A stretch of DNA of 7,469 nt from Lutibacter sp. (GCA_021647265.1 JAKIVA010000083.1:1-7469); one strand, 5' to 3'; numbered from the stretch's first letter, positions 1 through 6,623 are shown. The notes: generated by a model not told the origin, from the sequence alone. Made by a program: numbers and translations.

Positions 1-233
1 TAAAAGGAGGTTTAGAAGCAGGTAAAAAGTTTTTAAATACCATAAAAATGTGCTCCTTATCAGCCAATTTAGGTGATACACGTACTATTGTTACACATCC
101 CGCATCTACAACACATAGTAAACTTTCAGAAGAAGAACAATTGGCTGCAGGAATTACACCAGGATTGGTTAGGATTTCGGTTGGTTTAGAACATGTTTCT
201 GATATCATAAATGACATTAATGAAGCTCTATAA
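1..233 (+). CDS. metY: O-acetylhomoserine sulfhydrylase (MetY-like), C-terminal part
   Basis: Only the last 76 residues are inside the window; the first full codon is at base 3 and the stop is at 231-233. The family is a PLP-dependent Cys/Met metabolism transsulfurylase that condenses O-acetylhomoserine with sulfide to give homocysteine in the cytoplasm. The visible tail carries the family's typical end: SLSANLGDTRTIVTHPAST, then THSKLSEEEQLAAGI and TPGLVRISVGLE, where the Arg of LVRISVG is the conserved substrate-carboxylate ligand in this fold. The PLP lysine lies upstream and cannot be checked. A cystathionine gamma-synthase or O-succinylhomoserine sulfhydrylase would look similar in this segment, so the substrate is inferred. 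Its position just before a sulfide-producing operon fits sulfide consumption. Confidence 0.85.
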   Translation, partial: KGGLEAGKKFLNTIKMCSLSANLGDTRTIVTHPASTTHSKLSEEEQLAAGITPGLVRISVGLEHVSDIINDINEAL

Positions 234-293
234 AGTTTAATATTAACGTTAATTATAAAATTTGTAAAATCTAGGTATAATTATTAAAACTAA

Positions 294-316
294 TACCCTA
301 TCGACTTGGTAGAGTA
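294..316. promoter_or_regulatory. Imperfect palindrome over the promoter, possible operator
   Basis: The arms TACCCTATC (294-302) and GGTAGAGTA (308-316) are inverted repeats around GACTT, with one mismatch and one G:T position. The right arm starts at the last base of the putative -33 TTG, so a protein bound here would compete with RNA polymerase. A related half-site, TAGGTAT, lies at 272-278. The palindrome and overlap are seen directly; the operator role and the identity of any regulator are inference. The same bases could also fold as a hairpin if transcribed from further upstream. Confidence 0.45.
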
Positions 317-336
317 ATAAAAAACTTGTAAGTTTG
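306..336 (+). promoter_or_regulatory. Bacteroidota-type promoter for the sulfate assimilation operon
   Basis: TTG at 306-308 is followed after 20 bases by TAAGTTTG at 329-336, which matches the TAnnTTTG -7 element described for Flavobacterium and Bacteroides. The spacing fits the usual 17-23 bases. Transcription would start near 340-345, leaving a leader of about 20 bases before the ATG at 363. This is the only gap near the head of the cluster with a good match. No strong Shine-Dalgarno sequence is visible, as expected for this phylum. Confidence 0.6.
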
Positions 337-362
337 CCGCTATAAAAAGAGATATAGTTGTA

Positions 363-632
363 ATGATAATAGATCAAATTTTTACATGGAATAACAATAA
401 GTCTAAAAAAACAAATGAGAGTGAAATAAACTCAGAAAAACCTGCACGTAGTATTGTAAAAGCTATAAGTTGGAGAATTGTAGGTACTATTGATACGATA
501 TTAATTTCTTGGTTTATAACAGGGAAAATTACGTTGGCTTTATCAATAGGTCTAATAGAGATTATTACAAAAATGGTATTGTATTTTTTTCACGAAAGAA
601 TTTGGAACTTAATAAAATGGGGTAAGCAATGA
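363..632 (+). CDS. DUF2061 family small membrane protein
   Basis: This 89-residue protein has a polar N-terminus of about 28 residues, then two hydrophobic stretches at roughly 36-54 and 57-76 that are likely membrane helices. It shows the recognisable DUF2061 signature: SWRIVGTIDTILISW, then a Glu/Lys-containing second helix (LIEIITKMVLYFF) followed by HERIW. The biochemical function of this family is not established. It is the first gene after the promoter, and its stop overlaps the start of cysH (ATGA at 629-632), which indicates translational coupling and a role tied to sulfate reduction. Sulfate or sulfite handling in the membrane, or help to a membrane partner, is possible, but the sequence does not show which. 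The charged residues inside the hydrophobic region argue against a simple anchor. Confidence 0.85.
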   Translation: MIIDQIFTWNNNKSKKTNESEINSEKPARSIVKAISWRIVGTIDTILISWFITGKITLALSIGLIEIITKMVLYFFHERIWNLIKWGKQ

Positions 633-1246
633 ATAATTTAAATTTAAAACAGGTCAATAAAGAATTGCAAAATAAATCACCGGAGCAAATAATTGCTTGG
701 GCAATAAATAGTGCAAAAAGGCCATTGGTAACAACAAACTTTAGACCTTATGAGGTTGCAATATTGCATGCTTGTACGCAAGTTGAAAAAAATTTAAAAG
801 TGATTTGGTGTGATACGGGTTATAATACACCTCAAACATATGCTCATGCCAATGAATTAATAGATACACTAGATTTAAATATTCATTTATATGTGCCAAA
901 GCAAACAGCAGCACATAGAGATGTAACTATTGGAATACCTCAAATAGAGGATCCTTTACATATATTATTTACAGAACAAGTAAAATTAGAACCTTTTAAT
1001 AGGGCGATGCAAGAACATAAGCCAGATGTTTGGTTTACAAATTTAAGAAAAGGACAAACGGCATTTAGAAGTAGTATTGATATTGTTTCGTTAAGTAAAG
1101 ATGGAGTACTTAAAGTAAGCCCTTTTTATCATTGGACAGATGAAGAATTAGACAACTACTTAAAAGTTAATGGGCTTCCAAATGAGTTTACCTATTTTGA
1201 CCCCACAAAAGTTTTAGAAAACAGAGAATGTGGATTGCATTCGTAA
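629..1246 (+). CDS. cysH: APS/PAPS reductase family protein (CysH)
   Basis: This cytoplasmic enzyme reduces activated sulfate (APS or PAPS) to sulfite, normally with thioredoxin as donor. It has 205 residues, shorter than E. coli CysH (244). Visible family marks are the nucleotide-binding region VTTNFRPYEVAILH (34-47), VIWCDTGYNTPQTY (58-71), FTNLRKGQTAFRSS (136-149) in place of the usual GLRREQS-type segment, and the C-terminal ECGLH with the catalytic Cys201. Only three cysteines exist (49, 61, 201). The paired cysteines that bind [4Fe-4S] in bacterial APS reductases are absent, which by family rule suggests a PAPS reductase, yet no APS kinase gene is present here. The N-terminal loop (TTNFRP rather than TSFG-like) also departs from the E. 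coli form. It overlaps the DUF2061 gene by 4 bases and lies 10 bases before cysD. The family is secure; the substrate is not. Confidence 0.88.
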   Translation: MNNLNLKQVNKELQNKSPEQIIAWAINSAKRPLVTTNFRPYEVAILHACTQVEKNLKVIWCDTGYNTPQTYAHANELIDTLDLNIHLYVPKQTAAHRDVTIGIPQIEDPLHILFTEQVKLEPFNRAMQEHKPDVWFTNLRKGQTAFRSSIDIVSLSKDGVLKVSPFYHWTDEELDNYLKVNGLPNEFTYFDPTKVLENRECGLHS

Positions 1247-1256
1247 AAAGAAAAAA

Positions 1257-2156
1257 ATGACTGATAAATTACATATTAACGACTTAGAAAACGAGGCAAT
1301 TTATATTTTTAGAGAAGTTGCTGCGCAATTTGAAAAACCAGTGTTGCTATTTTCAGGAGGAAAAGATTCAATTACCTTGGTTAGATTAGCTGAAAAAGCC
1401 TTTTATCCGGCTAAAATTCCGTTTCCTTTAATGCATATTGATACAGGGCATAATTTTCCAGAAACCATCACATTTCGTGATAAATTGGTTGAAGAATTAG
1501 GCTTGGAATTAATTGTCAGAAATGTTCAGGATTCTATAGATCAAGGAAAAGTAAAAGAAGAAACAGGAAGATATTCAAGCAGAAATATGTTGCAAACCAC
1601 AACCCTTTTAGATGCTATCGAAGAATTTAAATTTGATGCCTGTATTGGTGGAGCTCGTAGAGATGAGGAAAAAGCAAGAGCCAAAGAACGTATATTTTCA
1701 GTACGTGATGATTTTGGTCAGTGGGATGAAAAAAATCAACGACCAGAACTATTTGATATGTTAAATGGAAATATAGATTTGGGTCAAAATGTACGTGTTT
1801 TTCCAATTTCAAATTGGACAGAATTAGATGTTTGGACTTATATTGAAAATGAAAATTTAGAAATTCCATCAATTTACTTTGCTCATAAAAGAGAGGTTTT
1901 TGTGAGAGACGGGCTTATTTGGTCTCATTCAGATTTTGTATACAAAGATGAGGAAGAAGAAGTAGAAGAACGTATGGTTCGTTTTAGAACCGTTGGAGAT
2001 ATGAGTTGTACGGCAGCAGTAGATTCACGAGCAACAACAATTAGCGAGGTTGTTGCGGAAATTAGAGACTCAAGTATTTCAGAACGAGGTGCACGAATTG
2101 ATGATAAACGTTCTGAATCTGCCATGGAAAAACGAAAACAACAAGGATATTTTTAA
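1257..2156 (+). CDS. cysD: Sulfate adenylyltransferase subunit 2 (CysD)
   Basis: This is the catalytic subunit of the CysDN ATP sulfurylase, which makes APS and pyrophosphate from sulfate and ATP. With the start at ATG 1257 the protein has 299 residues, close to the 302 of E. coli CysD. An upstream in-frame ATG at 1230 would add MDCIRKKKK and lie inside cysH, so it is not preferred. Visible marks are the PP-loop SGGKDS (33-38) of the N-type ATP pyrophosphatase fold, PFPLMHIDTGHNFPE (56-70), GGARRDEEKARAKERIFS (131-148), RFRTVGDMSCTAA (242-254) and the terminal SAMEKRKQQGYF typical of CysD. It starts 10 bases after cysH. Its partner cysN follows only after an unusual 285-base gap with repeats, although the two subunits act as a complex. 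Confidence 0.96.
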   Translation: MTDKLHINDLENEAIYIFREVAAQFEKPVLLFSGGKDSITLVRLAEKAFYPAKIPFPLMHIDTGHNFPETITFRDKLVEELGLELIVRNVQDSIDQGKVKEETGRYSSRNMLQTTTLLDAIEEFKFDACIGGARRDEEKARAKERIFSVRDDFGQWDEKNQRPELFDMLNGNIDLGQNVRVFPISNWTELDVWTYIENENLEIPSIYFAHKREVFVRDGLIWSHSDFVYKDEEEEVEERMVRFRTVGDMSCTAAVDSRATTISEVVAEIRDSSISERGARIDDKRSESAMEKRKQQGYF

Positions 2157-2188
2157 GCAATTGAAAATTAACAATTTATAATTAAAAA

Positions 2189-2231
2189 TGTCACGCTGAG
2201 CCTGCCTGCGGCATGCAGGCTTGTCGAAATG
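2189..2231. repeat. Dispersed-type palindromic repeat, copy 1, with nested inverted repeat
   Basis: TGTCACGCTGAGC (2189-2201) and TTGTCGAAATG (2221-2231) match copy 2 at 2388-2411 with two differences, but are split by 19 extra bases (2202-2220). With the preceding GC, the insert forms a second inverted repeat, GCCTGC...GCAGGC. Both elements are of the short repeat type that, from recall, recurs between flavobacterial genes. Copy number in this genome cannot be seen here. Confidence 0.65.
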
Positions 2232-2378
2232 TAGTTTCAGGATATTTAAAAAAGAGTTGTCATCCTATGTTTGCAGGAATCTATAGAAGAGTATCAAATG
2301 ATGCTAAAAGCATCAACTCAAAAGTAGAATAGATAACCAAATAAAGAAATTAATAATAATAATAAATAAAAAATATTG

Positions 2379-2422
2379 TTCTGAATTTGTCACACTGAGC
2401 TTGTCGAAGTGTTATCTCAGAA
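2379..2422. repeat. Dispersed-type palindromic repeat, copy 2, next to the cysN start
   Basis: The core TGTCACACTGAGC plus TTGTCGAAGTG (2388-2411) repeats copy 1 without the insert. It is symmetric: ACACT pairs with AGTGT around an 11-base loop, and the flanks TTCTGA (2379-2384) and TCAGAA (2417-2422) form an outer stem. The hairpin ends about 20 bases before the cysN ATG, so it would lie directly upstream of the ribosome landing site in a cysD-cysN transcript. Confidence 0.65.
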
Positions 2423-2441
2423 TTACTTAATAATATAGACA

Positions 2442-3689
2442 ATGGAAGTTTTAAAAATAGCAACAGCAGGAAGTGTAGATGATGGTAAAAGTACCTTAAT
2501 TGGTAGATTATTATACGATACAAAATCATTAACAGAAGATAAACTAGAAGCAATAGAGCGCAGTAGCAAACAAAAAGGCTATGATTATTTAGATTTTTCA
2601 TTAGCCACAGACGGTTTAGTTGCTGAGCGTGAACAAGGTATTACAATTGATGTAGCTCACATTTATTTCTCAACAAATACAAGAAGTTATATTATTGCTG
2701 ATACTCCAGGTCATATAGAGTATACTAGAAATATGGTAACAGGAGCCTCAACATCACAAGCAGCAATCATTTTAATTGATGCAAGGCACGGCGTTATAGA
2801 GCAAACATATCGTCACTTTTTTATCAATAATTTACTGCGTATTAAAGATGTAATTGTGGCTATTAATAAAATGGATTTGGTAGATTTTTCAGAAGAAAGA
2901 TACCATGAAATAAAAGCTGATTTTCAAAAATTAGTTGTAAAAAGCGATTATGAAAGTCAGCATATTACATTTATACCTGTAAGTGCTTTGAAAGGCGATA
3001 ATGTTGTAGAGCCATCAACTATAATGGCTTGGTATAAAGGACAAACTTTATTGGAACATTTAGAGAAACTAGACACAAAAGATATCTATAATAGTGGGAA
3101 AATGCGATTTCCAGTTCAATATGTAATTAGACCAAAAACAGCAGAATTTCATGATTACAGAGGGTATGCAGGTAAAGTATATGGAGGTGACATAAAAGTT
3201 GGCGATGAAGTGGTTGTATTGCCATCTGAAACAAAAACAAAGGTTAAAGAAATTAACTTTAATGGTAAAAAATACAAGAGTGCAGCTCGTAGATCTTCAA
3301 TTTCAATAGTGTTGGAAAATGATGTGAATGTTAGCAGAGGAGACATGATTGTAAAAGTAAACGAGCTCCCTAAAATTGAAAAACAATTTACTGCAACTGT
3401 ATCATGGATGTGTTCCAAAGAGTTAACAGCAGGAACCAAGTATATATTGCAACACGGAGTTCATAAGGTGTTGGCTAAAGTAAGTGCTATAAACAATAAA
3501 ATTGAAACCGATTTTTCAGGAATTAAGAATAATGTTAATTCGTTAACTATGAATGATATTGCATCTGTTTCATTTCAATTAAATAAACCTATTTTTTTCG
3601 ATTCGTTTAAAGAACACAGAACAAATGGAGCTTTTATTTTAATCGATTCTCAAACAAATAACACCGTAGGTGTAGGTTTTATTAAATAA
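2442..3689 (+). CDS. cysN: Sulfate adenylyltransferase subunit 1, GTPase (CysN)
   Basis: CysN is the GTPase subunit of ATP sulfurylase; GTP hydrolysis drives APS formation by CysD. The 415-residue protein has an EF-Tu-like GTPase domain: P-loop GSVDDGKS (10-17), GIT of switch I (66-68), DTPGH (87-91), NKMD (142-145) and SALKGDN (181-187). The beta-barrel domains follow, with FPVQYVIRP at 223-231. It is shorter than E. coli CysN (475) and matches the compact form usual in Bacteroidota. No APS kinase domain is fused at the C-terminus, so this is not a CysNC or NodQ-type protein. The ATG at 2442 places the conserved P-loop close to the N-terminus as expected, and no in-frame alternative is better. 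No Shine-Dalgarno sequence is visible; a repeat hairpin ends about 20 bases upstream. Confidence 0.96.
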   Translation: MEVLKIATAGSVDDGKSTLIGRLLYDTKSLTEDKLEAIERSSKQKGYDYLDFSLATDGLVAEREQGITIDVAHIYFSTNTRSYIIADTPGHIEYTRNMVTGASTSQAAIILIDARHGVIEQTYRHFFINNLLRIKDVIVAINKMDLVDFSEERYHEIKADFQKLVVKSDYESQHITFIPVSALKGDNVVEPSTIMAWYKGQTLLEHLEKLDTKDIYNSGKMRFPVQYVIRPKTAEFHDYRGYAGKVYGGDIKVGDEVVVLPSETKTKVKEINFNGKKYKSAARRSSISIVLENDVNVSRGDMIVKVNELPKIEKQFTATVSWMCSKELTAGTKYILQHGVHKVLAKVSAINNKIETDFSGIKNNVNSLTMNDIASVSFQLNKPIFFDSFKEHRTNGAFILIDSQTNNTVGVGFIK

Positions 3690-3717
3690 CTAACAATCAG
3701 CAATATACAATTGAAGG

Positions 3718-3739
3718 CATTCGTAAATTTTTATGAATG
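3718..3739 (+). promoter_or_regulatory. Stem-loop between cysN and the sulfite reductase gene
   Basis: The arms CATTCGTAAA (3718-3727) and TTTATGAATG (3730-3739) pair over ten positions with one G:T pair and a very short loop. It lies in the 86-base gap after cysN and covers an upstream in-frame ATG at 3737, a reason to prefer the sulfite reductase start at 3776. No U-run follows directly, so a terminator is unlikely. Its role is unknown. Confidence 0.35.
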
Positions 3740-3775
3740 AGGAAATCCTTTGTACTAACTAAAATAAAAAACACC

Positions 3776-5878
3776 ATGCAAAGCTTTAGAAAGGAAATAG
3801 AAAATAAGCTAGTTGAAAGGGATATTATTAACCTTGAAAATAAAATAAGTCTTTATTATCAAGGAAAAATTGATGAAGCTCGTTTTAAAAGTTTACGTCT
3901 TGCCTGTGGTATTTATGGGCAACGTCAATTTGGGGTACAAATGGTTCGTATCAAACTTCCATACGGAAAAGTCTCAAGTGAGCAGCTACACAGAATTGCA
4001 GAGGTTTCGGATAAATATTCGAGAGGAAGATTACATATTACTACCCGTCAAGATATCCAAATTCACCATGTAAGTTTGGATAGAACCCCTGAACTTTGGG
4101 CTGAATTAGAGAAAGATGAAATAACCTTAAGAGAAGCCTGTGGAAATACAGTTCGTAATATAACCGCTTCTGAAACTGCAGGAATTGATCCAAATGAACC
4201 ATTTGATGTATCTCCCTATGCACATGCCGTTTTCGAATTCTTTTTAAGAAATCCTATTTGTCAAGAAATGGGACGGAAATTTAAAATTTCATTTTCAGGA
4301 ACGGATGATGATACGGCTTTGAGTTTTATGAACGATTTAGGTTTTATAGCCAAACTAAAAGAGGGAAATAGAGGATTTAAAATTATGCTAGCAGGTGGAT
4401 TAGGTTCTCAACCTAGACAGGCAGATATCATGTATGAATTTGTTGAAGAAGATAAAATAATTCCTGTGATTGAAGCGGTTCTACGTGTATTTGATAGGTA
4501 TGGCGAACGTACAATAAGAACAAGAGCCAGACTAAAATTTTTAATCAAAGAAATTGGTTTGTCATCATTTATTACGCTGGTTGATGAAGAACAGAAAGCA
4601 CTTTCATATCAATCATACAAAATTGATACTGCTAATTTTAATGAAGAAATTATTTTACCTGAAATAAAAACACCTTTAGTTAAAATAGATGACACAAGAG
4701 CCTATGATTTATGGAAAGAAGCCAATGTAATTCCTCAAAAACAACAAGGGTTTTTTGCTATCGGAATTAAAGTTCGTTTAGGAGATTTTTATACAGATAA
4801 AGCTCGGCTGTTAGCCAACTTAATAAAAAAGTACGCAGCCAATGAACTGCGTTTGTCATTACGACAAAATATGTTAATTCGCCATGTAAAAGAAGAGTTA
4901 CTACCATTTTTTTATATGGAATTACACAAGTTAGGTTTTGCTGAAGTAGGTTATAATAGTGCAGTTGATATTACTGCCTGTCCAGGAACTGACACTTGTA
5001 ATCTGGCAATAGCAAGCAGCACGGGAATAACCAAAGAACTTGAAAAAGTACTAACAAATGAATATCCACATTTTAAAACCAATAAAGATATCACTATAAA
5101 AATTAGTGGATGCATGAATTCTTGTGGACAACATTCTATGGCTCATATAGGTTTTCAAGGAATGTCTATTAATTCAGGAAATTTGGTAGCACCAGCATTG
5201 CAAGTATTACTTGGTGGAGGAATTGTTGGAAATGGAAAAGGAAGGTTTTCAGATAAAGTTATAAAAATACCTAGCAAAAGAGGTCCTGAAGCATTGCGTT
5301 ATTTGTTAAATGATTTTGAGACTAATAGAAAGAGCAAAGAAACATTTTTATCGTATTACGATAGAAAGCAAGAAAACTATTTTTACAGGCTTTTAAAACC
5401 CTTGGCAAATACATCTAATTTAAAGCAACGTGATTTTATAGATTGGGGAAGTGATGTACAGTATTTAAAAACAGTTGGAATTGGTGAATGTGCAGGTGTT
5501 GTTATAGATTTAGTTACAACGTTATTATTGGACAGTGAAGAAAATATACAACAGGCAAATGAATCATTGAAACGAAATCAGTTTTCAGATAGCGTATATT
5601 ACGCTTATAAAAGCATGGTAAATACAGCCAAAGCATTATTGTTAACTAAGGGAGAAAAAACAAATACACAAGCAGGAATTATTTCTCAGTTTGAAAAGTT
5701 GTTTAGTGATGAAATAACATTAGAAACACAATTTTCTAAATTTGTTTATCAAATAAAAAACAATGAACCTTCAAAAGAGTTTACCACTAAGTACATACAA
5801 GATGCACAACTTTTTTATAACAAAGTAACTGCTTATAGAACTAAAATATTAAGTAATGAAAACAATCAGCAAACCTAA
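3776..5878 (+). CDS. Siroheme-[4Fe-4S] sulfite reductase with C-terminal HEPN-like domain
   Basis: The enzyme carries out six-electron reduction of sulfite to sulfide in the cytoplasm. Starting at ATG 3776 it has 700 residues; an in-frame ATG at 3737 would add 13, but MQSFRKEIEN fits the usual family beginning. Two ferredoxin-like half domains are visible: GIYGQRQFGVQMVRIKLP (45-62) with GRLHITTRQDIQIHHV (84-99), and FFAIGIKVRLGD (326-337) with ELRLSLRQNMLIRHV (357-371). Cluster ligands are Cys402 and Cys408 (CPGTDTC) and Cys446 and Cys450 (CMNSC). Beyond about residue 540 is an extra tail. Residues 586-690 look like a HEPN four-helix domain (core YYAYKSMVNTAKALLLTKG, 608-626) without the RxxxxH ribonuclease motif. 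The 3' end overlaps cobA by 23 bases. Adjacent siroheme and cysDN genes favour sulfite over nitrite as substrate. With no CysJ flavoprotein nearby, ferredoxin is the likely donor. Confidence 0.92.
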   Translation: MQSFRKEIENKLVERDIINLENKISLYYQGKIDEARFKSLRLACGIYGQRQFGVQMVRIKLPYGKVSSEQLHRIAEVSDKYSRGRLHITTRQDIQIHHVSLDRTPELWAELEKDEITLREACGNTVRNITASETAGIDPNEPFDVSPYAHAVFEFFLRNPICQEMGRKFKISFSGTDDDTALSFMNDLGFIAKLKEGNRGFKIMLAGGLGSQPRQADIMYEFVEEDKIIPVIEAVLRVFDRYGERTIRTRARLKFLIKEIGLSSFITLVDEEQKALSYQSYKIDTANFNEEIILPEIKTPLVKIDDTRAYDLWKEANVIPQKQQGFFAIGIKVRLGDFYTDKARLLANLIKKYAANELRLSLRQNMLIRHVKEELLPFFYMELHKLGFAEVGYNSAVDITACPGTDTCNLAIASSTGITKELEKVLTNEYPHFKTNKDITIKISGCMNSCGQHSMAHIGFQGMSINSGNLVAPALQVLLGGGIVGNGKGRFSDKVIKIPSKRGPEALRYLLNDFETNRKSKETFLSYYDRKQENYFYRLLKPLANTSNLKQRDFIDWGSDVQYLKTVGIGECAGVVIDLVTTLLLDSEENIQQANESLKRNQFSDSVYYAYKSMVNTAKALLLTKGEKTNTQAGIISQFEKLFSDEITLETQFSKFVYQIKNNEPSKEFTTKYIQDAQLFYNKVTAYRTKILSNENNQQT

Positions 5879-6623
5879 AGTTACGCTTATTGGAGCAGGA
5901 CCGGGCGATCCAGATTTAATTACGGTAAAAGGTGTAAAAGCATTAGAAGCTGCAACCGTTGTTTTATATGATGCGCTTATAAGCCGTGAGCTATTAAAAT
6001 ATGCCCCCAATGCTATAAAAATATTTGTTGGCAAACGAAGAGGTTCTCACAGCCATTCACAAAGTGAAATTAATAAGTTGATTGTGGAAAATGCATTTCA
6101 ACACAAAAATGTTGTACGTTTAAAAGGTGGTGATTCTTTCGTTTTTGGAAGAGGAGCAGAAGAAATTGAATACCTTGAATCTTTTGGGATAGAAACTGAA
6201 GTTATTTCAGGTATTTCCTCTGCAATGGCAGTCCCTTCAAATCAAGGAATTCCGCTTACTAAAAGAGGTGTTTCTGAAAGTTTTTGGGTAATAACTGGAG
6301 CAACTTCTGAAAGTAAATTATCTCATGATTTGTATTTGGCAGCACAATCAACAGCAACGGTTGTTATTTTAATGGGAATGAACAATCTAGAAAAAATTAT
6401 TTCCATCTTTAAACAATTTAAAAAAGGAAATTCACCAATCACAATCATACAAAATGGTACTACAAAAAATGAAAAATTAGGATTGGGAACCATCAACTCC
6501 ATTTTGGATGTTGTAAAAAAAAATAAATTATCATCACCAGCAGTAATTGTAATTGGAGAGGTCATAAAAGAAAGTGTAAAACTTCGTTCTTTTTATGATA
6601 AAATAAATGTAGCTCATTTTTAA
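5856..6623 (+). CDS. cobA: Uroporphyrinogen-III C-methyltransferase (SUMT)
   Basis: This enzyme uses two SAM molecules to methylate uroporphyrinogen III to precorrin-2, the first committed step to siroheme. The 255-residue, single-domain protein has the family marks VTLIGAGPGDPDLITVKG (9-26), VVLYDALIS (35-43), VVRLKGGDSFVFGRGAEE (86-103), VISGISSAMAVPSNQGIPLT (116-135) and ILMGMNNL (171-178). The GGDPFVFGRG loop that usually holds SAM has Ser94 instead of Pro, a mild departure. The start at 5856 overlaps the sulfite reductase end by 23 bases, which suggests coupled translation of the enzyme and its cofactor supply. It lacks the CysG dehydrogenase module, supplied by the next gene. A cobalamin role is possible but the context points to siroheme. 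Confidence 0.95.
   Translation: MKTISKPKVTLIGAGPGDPDLITVKGVKALEAATVVLYDALISRELLKYAPNAIKIFVGKRRGSHSHSQSEINKLIVENAFQHKNVVRLKGGDSFVFGRGAEEIEYLESFGIETEVISGISSAMAVPSNQGIPLTKRGVSESFWVITGATSESKLSHDLYLAAQSTATVVILMGMNNLEKIISIFKQFKKGNSPITIIQNGTTKNEKLGLGTINSILDVVKKNKLSSPAVIVIGEVIKESVKLRSFYDKINVAHF

Larger units (their letters stand above)
2157..2441. other. cysD-cysN intergenic region rich in palindromic repeats
   Basis: This 285-base gap contains no credible gene. It holds two related repeat copies (2189-2231 and 2388-2411), a decayed TCCT...AGGA palindrome at about 2257-2282 that resembles the common Bacteroidota ATTCCTGC/GCAGGAAT repeat, a perfect 6-base-pair hairpin TGATGC-TAAAA-GCATCA at 2299-2315, and an A/T tract with five tandem TAA units from 2351. 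No TAnnTTTG promoter was found in it. It separates two genes whose products form one enzyme, so it is probably transcribed through. Confidence 0.7.

Noticed and set aside
242..253. ATTAACGTTAAT perfect palindrome after the metY stop, considered as a terminator
   Set aside because: It has no loop and no following U-run, and short AT palindromes are expected by chance in this composition.
1627..1872. Minus-strand open frame of 81 codons inside cysD
   Set aside because: It is fully antisense to a strongly conserved gene, and its His/Leu-rich translation has no recognisable domain.
2157..2441. Closely spaced repeats considered as a CRISPR array
   Set aside because: Only two copies of the core exist, with a 156-base interval, unequal length and internal palindromes; there is no regular repeat-spacer order and no cas gene.
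2350..2601. Minus-strand frame reading through the repeat region into cysN
   Set aside because: The hydrophobic translation comes from the A/T tract and the repeat; there is no conserved motif and it overlaps the CysN P-loop coding region.
3155..3439. Minus-strand open frame of 94 codons inside cysN
   Set aside because: It is a shadow of the CysN beta-barrel coding region, with Ser/Thr-rich translation and no start context.
5594..5650. The string MNT in the HEPN-like region, considered as a hint of an MNT/HEPN toxin-antitoxin pair
   Set aside because: It is just three residues (Met-Asn-Thr); there is no nucleotidyltransferase domain and no RxxxxH motif.
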